From Persicaria tinctoria (lineage: Eukaryota; Streptophyta; Magnoliopsida; Caryophyllales; Polygonaceae): DNA of 64,000 bases. The notes beneath the pieces are model-generated. The model saw only the letters and a program-made list of their open reading frames with translations. It did no database searches and was not told the DNA's origin. The DNA is taken from assembly GCA_037127255.1 (NCBI GenBank), contig JBANSL010000009.1, positions 29,084,475-29,148,474 on the forward strand. Direction: 5' to 3'. Position numbers and translations under genes: made by a program. Of the stretch, positions 20,319-33,473 are shown in pieces (within the stretch, counting starts at the first letter, position 1; each line of letters opens with the position of its first letter).

Positions 20319-23300
20319 TCACACTAAGCCTGTGAAAAGAACCATGATCAAGGCCAGTATCAGCGCGCCAAATTGAGGACCGGTCCTAGCCGAGCTGTTG
20401 TCGCTGACCTGCCCCGTGTTGATGAACGTGGTCGTGCCAGTTGAGTTCGCGGTCACATTTACGTTACTAGAGCCTGACCATATGTAAAGGAATGTGTGCT
20501 TTAGCTACAATTTGTGACTAATTTGTAATAGAAAATGGCTTGGGAATTAGATGCTTACAATCGTAATCGACCCATCCGATTCGTTGGCGAGCCAGATCAT
20601 ATACAACTGCTTTGTTTTGCAGAACAAGGTCTCCTAAAATAGTCAAGTCTTGGCCCTGATTGTTCTGAATTCCCATACACCATACTTCAGCTCCTGCCTA
20701 CAAACATAAACAATATTGCTTAAGGCCGGTAGAGTTTTCGATTAAGGACCCGTTTGGTATAGGATTTGGAAAGGTAAACAGAAAGAAAACGAATATATTT
20801 GCTTGTAAATGGACTACATTCATGTTTAGAGGGGGCTTACAATGGAGTTTTGCTGGATTAGATACTCTTCTGGGTCAAGAACCATGGAAGCACCACCTTG
20901 GAAGTTGAGACTAACTTTCGGAAACACTTCGTCAACACTGCCCATAGGATCACATCTTGAATTTTAGTATACGAAAAACTTTCACCGGTTATAATTCATG
21001 GAAGATCTTTTGATGGAAAGCCAACCTTGATGTTATTATGTAGCACTGACTTCCGTTAGAGGAAACAGACCGCGAAGATTGAGAAACCGCATTGTTTATC
21101 TGTAAATTGCAAGGGCATAATTAAGTACTTCACTGATATTGTGTGACAATATATATAGCTAGCAAAGACTAAGGAATCAATGGCTTACCGCGTTGACGAA
21201 AGCAGTATAGGCTGCTTCTGCAAAGTAGGCCAAAGTGGTACCGGAGTCGATGATGGTTCCGTTGGAGGCTGATGTTGCAAAGACCGATGAATCAATGGAC
21301 AAAGTTTGGTTGCTGACAGAAATGCTCTCCATGTTCAGGTTGTAGTGTGGCCTGACCATTTTTCGACATTTGATCAGTAGTCAAAGATTAAACACATTGA
21401 GAGAATGTTTTCGAAAGACCCAGTAATGTCAAAAAAACAGACAAAAACAAAATTAAACAACACAAAAAGACACAAAGTAACCAAAACAATGCAAGGAAGA
21501 CAAAGTAAGAAATATCCAAGTAAGAAAGGGTAGCATACATGTTGGCGACAAGGGGAGTGTAGACCATGCCAGGCTCCACAATCTCTCCAAGAACAAGTAT
21601 CCCTCCACCATTGGAGTCGCCTCTCAAGCAATGGGAAAACGCTTGTGGTGCGACACCTTGTGTCGAAAGCTGAGAGATGACGGAAAGCGACTGCTGCCCG
21701 AATCCAAAGATCCCGTCCACCGCTCTGCTGGTCTTTGTCAAACTCCCTGATTGCGCTGTGCTGCACCTGTAGTTCAAAAATTACAATCAATTCAAATGAA
21801 TTTCCATCCTAAAACCAATCGACAAAATGAGCACTTTTCTGTTAGAGAGCACTAAATGATAAGTTCGGATCCATCTTCTAACACACAAGTTGTAATTAGA
21901 CAAGCTGAAGACGAATGAAATGAAAGCAGAGGCTTACCCAAACACAACCTTGGCAGTGCTGGTTGTGTTGTCGGAGCTCCCAGTAGTAGCAATGGTGTCA
22001 AGGTGCATGACGTCGTAGAGGTAGTGACCAGAGGTACCACTTCCGTCACCATACTGGAACTGGTAGCTGCACTGGTTGCTCTGGTTGCAGAGAGTATCCG
22101 ACGTCTGAGCTCCGATGCTGCATTTCTGATCCGAACATGAGATCGTCGAAGCTGTGCTCGATTTCGACACGTTGAATGAGTTCAATTCAATCTGTCATAT
22201 ATTGATCAGCAAACAAATTTCAGACACATAACTGAGAAATTCAACCTTCTTTAAGATCATAATTGTATACATTTTAATTGAACACAAAAAAAAAAACCCC
22301 AATTTTGGATAGTTGCGGAAATCTCATTAACTTTTACGGTTTCAAAAATAGCAAAAATTATGTGATAAGTTCAATTATCAATTTATCATGGATATGAACC
22401 TTATGATCAATGATAATGACGATTCTATATGAGTTTTAATGTGAAGAAAATATATAATGAAAGTGTTAGTTGGACCATTATTTGCAACTGTCACATAATT
22501 GCTGTTATTTTTAGTAACTTTTAAAGTTTATTAGCACCTTTTTTTTAAACGATAAAAGATATATAAAATATTAATTTTTAAAAATAAATTCATACTTAAT
22601 ATTAATAAATATGAAATTATATAAAAAAATATTTAAAAAAATTATATATTAATATAATTTTTAATACCTAAAAAAAGTGTATTAATCATATTTTTCCATA
22701 AATATCTTCAAAGTTTAGGATATATAAAGCATTTTCTTAAATTCGTAACTATAATCTATGATTATTCAACACATACCTGGACAAAATCAATGGGTTGACA
22801 TGTCCAACCTGAGAATTTTAAAACTAGGGTCGAGTATTTTGTAATTTTAACTCAGAAACAGCTATAGATCGCACGATTATAAATATTGAATTCGAAACTA
22901 CTCATATTTAATATTTGTAAGCTAAAATGATCTGACTCAAACCCGACTCGTAAATTACCTTGAGGTCGGTCGAGGTGGGGCAACCGGAGCAGCTGGTGCA
23001 GCTCACCCACAGGACATCACTTCCGGTGTCAATCTGTACATTGAACTCTTGTGCCGGTGTCCCCAGTTTTACCGTCGTGTAGTAAAGCCTGTACATAATA
23101 CCCGCCAAGGTAAAATTAAAAATCCATTTCATTGAATAAAAGGGGAAATTGAGAAAATAAAAAAAGGTGAGAATATTACCCAACGAGGAAAGGATCAAAG
23201 GAACCGGAAACCTGGAAATCAACGACGCCGTTTTGAGCCTGCAGCAACCTGCCGTGTCTGGCTCGGTCACGCGCTCTGAGTTGACTCACCTCAACTCGCC

Positions 23301-23451
23301 TGTTTGGAAAAGCCCGCCGCAACGACAGAGTTGTTGGAAAGCCTCCGGCCCCGCCGAAACTCGACGGAGCTCCGGCGAACGCGGTGGAGGCGAGAATTAA
23401 GCAAGTATAGACTGCCGCCAAGATGATCGCCGGAATCGATTTCCGCCTCAT
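20319..23451 (-). CDS. A1-family aspartic protease, GPI-anchor type (aspartic proteinase 36/39-like)
   Basis: This is the only intact-looking host gene. Nine exons with GT-AG borders (minus strand): 23451-23180, 23088-22959, 22191-21938, 21766-21539, 21351-21189, 21099-21026, 20937-20841, 20697-20559, 20473-20319. They total 1512 nt, 503 residues plus TGA, frame kept at every join. I chose the ATG at 23451 because it gives a compact signal peptide ([14 protein letters not shown], cleavage near AFA at about residue 25). An in-frame upstream ATG at 23508 would precede that signal. Catalytic motifs are DTGSD (Asp111) and DSGTT (Asp330), with many Cys pairs and several N-glycosylation sites. A hydrophobic tail ([13 protein letters not shown]) after a Ser-rich stretch predicts a GPI anchor. 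It probably cleaves proteins at the cell surface. The substrate is unknown. Confidence 0.93.
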
Positions 23452-23582
23452 CCTCTTTTTGAATAAAAATCTAAACTTGATGGGGAAATTGGCTGTTGGG
23501 AGAATCAAAATTGGGTGAGAGGGAATTAAGAAAGAGAGGAGGTTTAAAAGGAAGGTGATGGAAGCAAGAACAGTTGAATTGA

Positions 23583-23593
23583 TTTATATATAT
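23583..23593 (-). promoter_or_regulatory. probable TATA box of the aspartic protease gene
   Basis: On the minus strand the sequence is CATATATATAAATC, about 135 bp upstream of the chosen ATG. This spacing allows a 5' UTR of about 100 nt. No start-site evidence is available. Confidence 0.5.
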
Positions 23594-23958
23594 GTTGTGT
23601 TTGTAGGTGCACGATGATGACTGCTTCCATGGCTGCGGTTCTTTCATTTTATATTTATTTTTTGTTTTGGATACTTCCATTCGAATTGGACTTTTTCACT
23701 GCGTTGAAAAAATCATTCAACACCGCATTTCAAATGTAATTACACAAAACCACCACTTATTTAGATTATTTTGCATAAAACCGTCTACTTCCTTCAAAAG
23801 GTTAAATAGGAATTTGTGAAAATATCTTTTGGTCTTTTTAATTAATATTTTCATACAATTAAAATCAGTGTTGGACTGTTGGTAGTAAATTGTAAACAAG
23901 AAATGGATGGATGGACTACATGTCATGGAAGTAGAAATAATTACTTGTGAGTGTCTAC

Positions 23959-24143
23959 TACTTTTTCAGCGCTTTCATTCTGTTGTGGTTTTTCACATAT
24001 TTTATGAGGCTAATCGAGTGGCGGACCTGCTATCTCACTTTCGGTCCTCCTATTTCAACTCGATCATGCCCCCTAATCGATCTCGTCCATCTGGATACTC
24101 TTGGTTGATTGCCCCAACAATTAACCAAATTCTTCTAGGTTAA
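23959..24143 (+). pseudogene. possible LINE RNase H-like C-terminal fragment
   Basis: The frame contains VFHIFYEANRVADLLSHF, which resembles the H-x-REAN-x-VAD-x-LA motif at the end of plant RVT_3/RNase H-like domains, as in LINE-derived proteins. It then ends at a TAA. No RT lies upstream. The match is one motif long, so the call is weak. Confidence 0.4.
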
Positions 24144-25042
24144 AACAAAAATGAATAAAGAGCCATTGATTCAATTCTTTTTTTATACAAAAGTACTTTG
24201 AGCAAAATAATTTAAATAAAGTAAACAACAACAACAACCGTCACAATATATCTCGCTTAAAATAGAGTCTGAAGGGTCGAGTTGTATGCACTATTTTCCC
24301 GACTAGGTCGACTTGATGTTTCCTAGTGACCCAAGACATCAAATACATAAAAGACTCCACACAGACAAGCAACACACAAAGAAAAAAAGGGTAAAAAGGA
24401 TAACACATTCTCTAGATTTTTCAAATACACGTTTAGTGTCTGTCGACTCGGATTGCCCTCTCTTGTCACCTCTTCGGTGAGTCCCAAAACAATCTTGCAT
24501 AATCACCTTATCCAAACTTTTCTCTTTTCTCTGGACGTTCTCTTTTCCGACGGACGCTTCAAATAGACAAGTTATAATATATTATTATTTTAATATAACG
24601 GTACTTTAAGTAATTAATTTGAAAAATGAAAATGCACATAACTGAAGAGGGTGGGAATGAGGCGGTCCATTAACGACCCAAACGCCCGCCTCCACGCCTT
24701 CATGTATTATTTTTTATTTTTTATTTTTATTTTTTTTGATTAAGTCAAAATTCAGTCAGCTGGATTATGTGTGCTCTTGGAAATTTCTTCTTATTTAATT
24801 TTCATTATTAATATTTGGCAATTCATACTTCCTCTTTAAAAATTTTGTTTTTAATTGTCTGAGATTCGTCCGATTCGATCCTTCTCAACGTTCAGATTGG
24901 AGAGGGTCAATCAATCAAAAGAATTGCAGCATGAATTCATTGATAGCACAAAATTAAGAGTTTATCGTCTCATTTTTCACTAGATCGGTCAAATATTTAG
25001 TCATTTAAAAAAAAACTAAAAAGACAACAATTAAAATTAGTA
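24144..25042. other. intergenic DNA with a SINE-like block
   Basis: The block at about 24225-24330 (CAACAACAACAACC, TCTGAAGGGTCGAGTTGTAT) resembles dispersed Au-type SINE tails but is diverged and I could not set ends. The remainder is AT-rich without ORFs. Confidence 0.3.
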
Positions 25043-25897
25043 ATTGTTGTAAAGGTTCGGATTTTCAAATCCTAATTTTTCGAAAAAAAAGAGAATATAA
25101 AATGAAATTTAATCGGTTTTAAAACCCGTTTAGCGGATTCCGACCGGAATATAAAATTTGACGAATAATTTCCATCTTCTTACCTCGAAAATTCAAAATA
25201 ATTATCGGATGGCGATATCCTTGTCGATTTTAAAAATCTAATTGATCGAGAGAGCGAGAGTCGGGAAAACTAACATTTGAAAACTAATTTCGGGATTCAA
25301 AATTCGCGTATTTGGGATTTAATTCTGGGTATTAGATTAACCAATTCAACACACAATTCCTCACCCACTCCCTCACCTCCCCATACCCTTTCAAATCCAT
25401 CAATCTTCCTCCATCCCTATTTGTGAGGATCACCATCCCCGCTCACCACTCCTATCCATCTCCTCTTTACCATCACCATCTCCTTCGCCATCACATTCAC
25501 TCCATCATCGTCACCACCACCTCATTCACGCCATCACCACCATCACCACCACATCTCCACCCACTGCTCAGCGCCACCACTATCTCCTCATCACCATCAT
25601 CCCGCAGCCACCATCACCATCGACACTCCTCTTCATCTTCATCTTCACCATCGTTCACCATCACCATCACTTCGTTCCTCCTCTTTCCTTAAGCCCAGAG
25701 GCTGCAACAACTTCAGCCCCACCTCCATCAGCGTCCAGCGCCATACCGGAGCCACCCAGGAGTCGCCCAGCGCCGCCACCGAGCCACCGGAGCTCCACCA
25801 CCTCGTTCGAGCGCAAACTCCGTCCGGTAAGCTTCAACCTCTCGTTCGATTCGAAATCCCATGGACGAACCCTCCTTTAACCTCCCTTTACTCTCCT

Positions 25898-26595
25898 CAG
25901 GGCCGGATCTGAGGCATGGCCCAACAGGCCGTCGCCCCTGGCCCAATCAGTCTAAGGGGCCTATAGTATACATTTTTATAATAACTACAAGGAAAGTGAA
26001 TTAAGAAACAAAAGGCTATATTGGCCCAGTGGTAAGGGACGGAAGTAATTTAATAGAGATTGTAGGAGATCTGAGGTTTGAATCCTCCTTTTCACATTTT
26101 TTTGCAGAACACATGTTGCCCAGCAACCCACCACACCAGCGCACCACACCCATTTTCTTACATAACACATGTTGCACAACAACACCCGCCACACCAGCGC
26201 ACCACACCCTGGAGCCCCTTGGAATTGTGTTATGGTTGTGATTTTTGTAACATTTTTGTCACTAATTAGACTTTTTTTTTTTGAATGTGCATTAATTATA
26301 CACATTAAAAAGTTAACTTTACTATAGAGAAATAAGATATATTATATATTATACTTTTTTAATTTCTATATATTTTTATTTAGTTGTTAAAAAAATCAAC
26401 AAACTGACATTAGCAATTCTATTAGGCATACAATAAGTACAAGGTAAATACTAAAAGTTTATAACATGAAGAATAAATTTGAGAAATAAATTTGTGAATT
26501 TGGGGTTCGATATTTGCTTCGTTGTTATTAAAAATAGTAGAGGGCCCTATTTTGAAATCTCGCCTCAGGCATTACAAATCTCAGGTCCGGCCGTG
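25898..26595. mobile_element. non-autonomous hAT element inside the solo LTR
   Basis: This 698-bp element has terminal inverted repeats CAGGGCCGGATCTGAG and, at the other end, the complement of CACGGCCGGACCTGAG (14 of 16 matching). A perfect 8-bp duplication ACTCTCCT lies at 25890-25897 and 26596-26603. The TIR start CAGGGCCGG and the 8-bp duplication are hAT hallmarks. There is no transposase. Confidence 0.95.
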
Positions 26596-27905
26596 ACTCT
26601 CCTATGTCGATCCCGAGATTCCTCCCTCTCCGACGCAACGAATCGAGCCTTCGGCGAGCTCCGACGTCCGCGAACATCTCGATGAGCCTCGTTCATTTCT
26701 TTCCTTTAGCTTAATTCCGTGTGTGTGTGTCTTTTGTGGTTGGGATTGGGGTACCTGAGAGGATGAGAGGGGTCGGAGATGGAAGAGGTTCAAGCTCCAC
26801 CGTCGAGGGTCGAACCAGTTTGATAGTAGAGGAAGAAGAAGAAGGTCGCGGGCGCAGCATATTACCGCGGGCGCAGCATTTTGCCATCTTATTGATGCGG
26901 GTGCAGCTTGTTGCCGTGGGCGCAGCTTGTTGCCGCGGGCGCGGCGCTGTTCTTCCGGGTGGATTTGGAGGGTTTTTGCAGGTCGGTTTTGTTATTTAAA
27001 TTATTTGTTGAAACAATTAATTTAATTTGGGGATTAAGGTATAAAAATATTATTTTTGAAGATTTTACACAAATTTGAAAAGTGATTTAATAAATAAATG
27101 GAAAAGGGAATTTAGCGAGTATTTTCAAGGGTCGGAATTCTTAAACGTTTAATTCGGATTAATTTGGAACAGTTTTGAAACTAACATGAGAGTAAGACGT
27201 ATTCGATGACTGACTAGCATGATAATATGATCGTTTGACTAACGACATGATATGTGTGACTAATAGCATGATATTATAGTGATTATTAGAAGTGATTAAA
27301 TGTTCGATACTTATGATGATAATGATATATATATCCTTATGGAAAGTATGAGTATGAAATAGTAATATGTGAATTTGGCTAAGTATGATATAGAGAGGTT
27401 ATTTTAACCTGATAAGTTGACAAGTTATGACACATGGTATGAGATAAGAGATGGTTGATTGGGGTAAACTGAAAGTATGGTTGATGCGAGCTTGTTATTT
27501 ATCTGCTTGTATGAGTGTGTGATATATGTGTTTAGAATGGCTATAGAAGTATACTCAGTGTATTCTTGTTATATAATTAGGCGATATTATGCGATCGTGG
27601 CTACTGTGTGCTGGATTCTTCTTTTGCTGATCTTTTAGCCAGGTAATTACATCCGGGGCTTACTCAGTAACCAGTACCTCCCGCCTGACGTGTCATATAG
27701 CGTGTAGGTGTTGCATATGCATAAAAGCATGCCATGTAGTATCATGTTTAGGACTTGCACTTATGAATAAGCATTCTTATTCTGTATGCATTTGAATACA
27801 GAACGATCGTTATCTGTGAGTCGTAGAGTCTTTGCTAGGGTCATAGGACAACCTAGCATCATCGGGTTTTCCTGTTAGAGTTTGATTGATTATATATTTA
27901 TGGTG

Positions 27906-28013
27906 TGGCACGACCGAGCGTCCTACCTCGGCTGTGGTATGGGCATGAATGGTTGATTATACCTGGTTCGGCATGACCGTGCGTCCTACCTCGGTTGTGG
28001 TACGGACATGTAT
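27906..28013. repeat. two-copy tandem repeat in solo LTR
   Basis: Two copies of a 43-44-bp block (GCGTCCTACCTCGG core) with a period of about 64 bp lie at 27906-27948 and 27970-28013, diverged at several positions. Confidence 0.7.
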
Positions 28014-28591
28014 GATGTAGTTGGAGATCTGGGATATCCCACTTGGCATTATATTTAGATCCATTTAATCGTTTTCTGCATATATATATAAACTGTCAGC
28101 ATGCTTGTGTGAGTTAAATTCCAGCTCTACATTCGAGCATCCTTTATTCTAGGTATAGGCGTGTTATATTGGCCTGACTTGGTGGTATAGTTTCAGGTAA
28201 CCGATCCACTGCTTGATTTTGTGCTGTTATGACGGGGTCCATTCATATGGCGGAGAGTGAGTGTTTGAAACCTAACTTCACCAGATTCATGCTTTTGGGA
28301 TTTCTTCCTACTTATACTCTGTTTGACCCGGCTCTGCCGCGACTGTATCGTTTTCCGAACTCATGTCATTTGCATGATAAAAGGTTTTACGCGTTGTAGA
28401 CTTAGGACATGTACAGGGGTTTACCCCGGGGTCTCAAATGGACCTTCCCGGTTTGGGTGCGAAATCCCGCTTTAAACTACAAATCTTCGGTTTCAAACCT
28501 TCAACCTGTACTCGGAGCGCAAGATCCTAACGAGGGGTTTTAACCCTCGAAACGTAACTCGAGAATCATAATTCCGGCCCGTTACAATTGT

Positions 28592-29250
28592 GGATTAAAA
28601 ACATTAATTTAAAATAATATTTGTGGTTGAAAAACATTAATTGTGGATTAAAAACATTAATTTTTATGCTGAGAAATTAACTTATCAATAACTTGGATAA
28701 AAGGATGAAAATAAAACTTGACTAGTCCAATAAATAAATAAACTTCTTGTATTTTGAGATAAATGAAATTCCCGAAAATTAAAATTCTTAGATTTTTCTC
28801 TTTAAAATTGAAACTAAATACGTATATTTATACTCCATTACTTTATGCACATATTTTTTGTATTTTTTGACAAAATGAATATATATTTTTCTAACTCCAC
28901 CTCCCTATTATCAATAAAAAAAAAAAAAAAACCCCCTCCACCTCCCGACAAATGACGCACCTCAAGTCGTCCAAACGGGAGTGTCAATCATCAATGCACC
29001 AACGCGGCATTGCGTTGCCTATCCCTGAAAATAGATCATCACCTCCAGTCTTAATAACGAGTTTCAAATTTATATTCCGTAATAATTAATAATTAATTAT
29101 TACTCCGTATGATTTTATTTTTTTTCTAATTTATGTTTTAAGTATATAGATTAAGATTTATTTTTTCTCATAGATTACTGGATTAATTATTTTAACCCCT
29201 TGTTTTTTTTTAAAATTATCCATTTTCATTTATAATTTTATTTCCTAATT
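28592..29250. other. AT-rich intergenic DNA
   Basis: There is no gene. A 23-bp block (GTGGATTAAAAACATTAATT core) occurs twice, near 28590-28611 and 28645-28666, next to the solo LTR. Confidence 0.5.
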
Positions 29251-29255
29251 AATTT

Positions 29256-29508
29256 TTTGAATAAAAGAGATCACGTGAAATCTGTGTATGAAATGCAAAT
29301 TGACAGAGAATCAAATGAGAGCTTCCATGGAGCTCTAGAAGGTGTTTGTTACAACCACCAGAAAGTGACAACTCAATTGAGCGGGAACCCAGCTCAAATA
29401 CACTCGGTTACAACTAGAGATTAGTTGTTGTAATACCGAAAATGCCCTTACAGAGTTGCCTAAGATATATGATCAATTTATTTTATAACATTGATCATAT
29501 ATTCTACA
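29256..29508 (-). repeat. Copia-C 3' LTR
   Basis: This 253-bp LTR has minus-strand ends TGTAGAATAT and TTATTCAAA. It differs from 45639-45891 at three positions. Confidence 0.95.
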
Positions 29509-29516
29509 TTCCCCCC

Positions 29517-32500
29517 TCAAGCTTGGCCTGTACTAGGAAGAACAAGACCAAGCTTGGACCTCAGAAATTGGTGTTGGTGAGAGCCTAAGGCCTTGGCTAG
29601 AATGTCTGCAATCTGATTAGAAGAAGAGACATGGGAGGTGGCAATGAACTGTGCTTGAACCATTTCTCTAATGAAGTGAGCATCAAGCCTGACATGCTTT
29701 GTCCTTTCATGAAACAAGGGATTTGCTGCAAGTTCCTGAGCAGATTTATTGTCACAGTGCAGGGGAATATGAAGCTGAACATTGATACAAAGATCACTCA
29801 ACAGGCCCTGTAACCATACCAATTCACTTGCTACTGGCGACATGGCTCTATACTCACTCTCTGTGGAAGATTTGGACACCACTTTTTGCTTCTTTGTCTT
29901 CCAAGATATGAGGGATCCTCCAAGGAATACACAGTAACCAGTTCAGGACCTCCATGTATCTCTACAATTACCCCAGTCAGCATCACTAAATGCTGTCAAC
30001 TGAAAAGAAGAGATTGCAGGGAATGACAAAGCAAGGTTGAATGTCCCTTTCAAGTATCTGAGTAAGTACATGGCAGCATTCCAATGAGGTTGAAGAGGAT
30101 TCTGAAGAAATTGGCTTAGCTGTTGGACAGTAAATGAAATATCAGGACGAGTGAGTGTGAGATATAGGAGCCTACCAACAATTCGTCTGTAAACCTCAAG
30201 ATGCTCAGTAGGTTGGCCTTCAGTGGAGGATAACTTTGTTCCATGTTGCATAGGAAAGAGAGTGGCTTTGCAGGCTTCCATTTTAGCATCAGTGAGGATG
30301 TCTAAAATGTATTTTCTCTGGTTGAGCAAAATGCCTGATGATGATCGAGCAATCTCCATGCCTAAGAAGTATCTGGCCACCCCTAAATCTTTGATGGTGA
30401 AGGCATCATGAAGGCATTGCTTAGTAAGATGAATCTCTATTGATGAATTGCCAAGAAGGAGCATGTCATCCACATAGACAAGAGCAACTGTCATAGATGA
30501 TCCTGTGTTTTTGACAAAAAGAGAGTAGTCGTGCTTGGACTGGGAATATCCAAGCTTGACTAGGAATTGAGTTAACTCATGGTTCCATTGTCTGCTGGCC
30601 TGTTTGAGGCCATACAATGATCTGTGGAGCCTGCACACATGACCATCAGGGACCTTGTATCCTAATGGAGGCACCATGTATACTTCTTCTTCCAAAAACC
30701 CATGCAGAAAAGCATTATTTACATCAAGTTGATGCAAGACCCATCCTTTGACAGCAGCTAATGCAAGGATCACTCTCACAGTTGAGAGTTTAGCTACAGG
30801 AGAAAATGTCTGCTTGTAATCCTTGTCTTTTACTTGATTATATCCTTTTGCTACAAGCCTTGCCTTGTATCTCTCCACCAATCCATCTGGCCTGTACTTG
30901 ATCTTAAAAATCCATTTGGAGCCTATGACCTTTTTGCCTTGAGGAAGAGGTGTAATGGACCAAGTCTGGTTCTTCTCCAAAGCATCAATCTCAGTTTTCA
31001 TGGCAATTTCCCACTCATTTATGCCCTTAGCTTGAGAATAGCTGTTTGGCTCAAACACAGTGCACACATTTACCCATGACTAAACATAACCCTCAGACAG
31101 ATGGGTAAGATTTTGAAGGCTAAACACTACAAATGATTGAGAGATGGACTCTTTTGGGACTGACTAATGCCTGGAAGGCAATCCTGAACAAATGTAATCC
31201 TGTAGTCTAGTGGGAGCCCTGACAGGTCTTTTAGGCATTGGAGGAGAAGGGCCATTCACACTCTCAGGAGATGATGTTAATACAGGAGGTGGAGAATGAG
31301 AAGAAGGAGGAGAGGCATTAGAAGGAGTAGCACTGTCTTGTACTGTACTGCTACTGATAGGAGGTGGAATGGAAGCAGATGCTTGGGAAACAGGATAATT
31401 TCCAAGGTGAGAAGGCAAGAACTCATCATCTTCATATAGAAAGGAAGGCTTTGGGAAGGCTGGAGTGGGAGGAGATATGGGATCTCCTTTGAAAGGAAAT
31501 ACAGATTCTTCAAATTTCACATGTCTGCTTATAATGATGGTTTTTCTATCCCAATCATATAGCTTATATGCCTTCTGGCCTGGAGGATATCCCAAGAACA
31601 CACACCTTCTAGCAATGTTGCCAAGTTTATCCCTTCTATCATTTGGTTGCAAGGCATAGCACAAACAACCAACAACTCTAAGTCTGTCATAAGCAGGTTC
31701 CATGTGAAACAACACCTCAAAGGGTGATTTCCATCCTAAGACTGCAGAGGGCATCTTGTTCACAAGATGAGTAGCACTTAAAACACAGTCTCCCCAGAAC
31801 TTGATGGGCAAGCCAACATGCAGTCTAATAGCTCTAGCTGTCTCCAGTAAATGCCTGTGTTTTCTCTCAACACGCCCATTTTGTTCATGAACCCCAGGAG
31901 CAGATTTCTGGTGAACAATTCCATGGGAATCAAACAATTCAACACAACCTTTTTGTGTGAATTCAGTTCCATTGTCTGTTCTAATACACTTAACAGACAC
32001 TTGGAACTATGTTTCAACTACAATAAGAAACTTAGTAATGCAACCCAGTACTTGCAACTTGTCTTGAAGCAAATAAACCCAATTGGTCCTAGAGTGATCA
32101 TCTAGGATTGTAAGAAAATATTTTGCACCACACATGGATGGAGTTCTGTATGGTCCCCATAGATCCATGTGTAGCAAATGGAAAGGAGCAGAAACAACAG
32201 ATTCACTTCTATCAAATTTCAGTTTGTGAAATTTAGTCACTGAGCAAGTGTCACATCTGAAACAGACATCCTTAGTATCCTTACACAAATTCAAATGCTT
32301 CATTTTGGACCAAGACATGTGTCCAAGACGTGCATGAGTGGTCATTAAACTGTCTACATTATTACAAAGAACCTTATCAGTAGCAGTCAAAGAGAAATTA
32401 CCAGCTCTATCATCATCCAAAGTCTGAATTCTTTATAGACCACCATCTTCATGCCCACTGACCAGCACACACTTAGTTATAGGGTCCTGTAGGTAGCAAT

Positions 32501-33473
32501 GTGTCTCATCAAACCGGAACAAAAGTTTCTGATCTTTAAGTACTTTAGAAACTGAAAGAAGGTTATGACAAAACTGACGAACATACAACACATTTCTGAT
32601 TATAAATGTGTCATATAGGACAACAGTTCCACACCATTTCACTAAAATATGGGTACCATCAGGTAATCCCAATGAAATGGAAGTATTTAAAGGAGTGATT
32701 TCAGAAAATATTCCTTTGTCAAAGGCAATATGGTCTGTAGCTCCTGAATCCACTATCCAGGTGTGCTTGTCTCCTTTATGTAAACCAACAAGAAAAGACA
32801 TACTTAGGGTACCTGCAAAGTGAACCATAGCTTGATTCACAGAGCTCTCCGAGTGATCACCAAGCCCCTTCCCTTTCATCATTCTCACCACTTCATTGTA
32901 TATTGCATTGACCATGACTGGATCTGGCCTCATCTCTTGGCTTCCATGTTCAAAAGGACTGTCAATCTGAGCACCCTCAAACTGAGCTACAAACTTTCCA
33001 TGTGATTTTCCTTTATCATCTTCCTTAGGACTTTTGAACCACTCTCGATAACCTACCAGCTTAAAACAGTAATCCTTGGTGTGACCCCTTTCATTACAAT
33101 AGTCACACTTGCGCTCAAGCTTAGCTTTCTTATAGTCTCTCTTAGCCTGTTCAAATCTCATCTGATCAGTTAGTCTGCCATATCCTTGTTGTTCACCTTG
33201 TTTACCATAGCCATATCTGTTCACAACATTGGCTTCAGTTTCTGCTTGCTGGACCTTGCTAACATTCAAGGCATTGATGTCACCTGGAATCGCTGAAGTA
33301 ACACCTTTTGATCTTTCCAGTTGAGTTGCCATCTGGAATACTTTCAGTAACCCTGGCATAGGGTCCTTAGAAAGCACATTTCCACGCAATGGCTCATAAA
33401 CATCATTAAGCCCCATCATGAACTGCATCACCTTTGCCTTTTCTTCCCTTTCAATGATCCTTTTTAGCAATCC
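29517..33473 (-). pseudogene. Copia-C gag C-terminus and pol, five in-frame stops
   Basis: Reading the minus strand in one constant frame, gag continues with EEKAKVMQFMMGLND just after the CACTA edge. A zinc knuckle (CDYCNERGHTKDYC) follows at about 33080-33125, then protease (DSGATDHI, about 32740). GAG-pre-integrase (HARLGH) lies at about 32320, and the integrase core with the QNGRVERKH and FWGDC motifs at 31164-32000. RT has an intact YVDD (29943-31067, motif near 30470), and RNase H (SSTESEYRAM, RTKHVRLDAHFI) is at 29517-29882. Stops lie at about 32433, 32007, 31164, 31080 and 29940. I saw no frameshift. The catalytic motifs I could identify remain. Confidence 0.92.

Larger units (their letters stand above)
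25048..28586. mobile_element. solo LTR of a long-LTR retrotransposon, interrupted by a hAT MITE
   Basis: The unit starts TGTAAAGGTTCGG and ends CGGCCCGTTACA. The 5-bp duplication ATTGT flanks it at 25043-25047 and 28587-28591. It encodes no retrotransposon protein. Net of the MITE and its duplication it is about 2.83 kb, a size typical of Gypsy elements with long LTRs. A related truncated copy lies inverted at 54171-56479. For example, 27702-27760 matches the complement of 55018-55075. TG...CA ends with one 5-bp duplication and no internal region fit LTR-LTR recombination. Lineage and transcription strand cannot be set from the LTR alone. Confidence 0.85.

Noticed and set aside
24225..24330. 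Au-type SINE
   Set aside because: Only parts of the sequence resemble such elements. No pol III boxes, tail or target duplication could be fixed.
25423..25692. His/Ser/Pro-rich ORF
   Set aside because: Translation of CACCAT/TCATCA-type low-complexity DNA within the solo LTR.
7934..29255. Identical AATTT target duplications of SIRE-1 and Copia-C
   Set aside because: Five AT-only bases recur by chance in AT-rich DNA. It is no sign of linked insertion.
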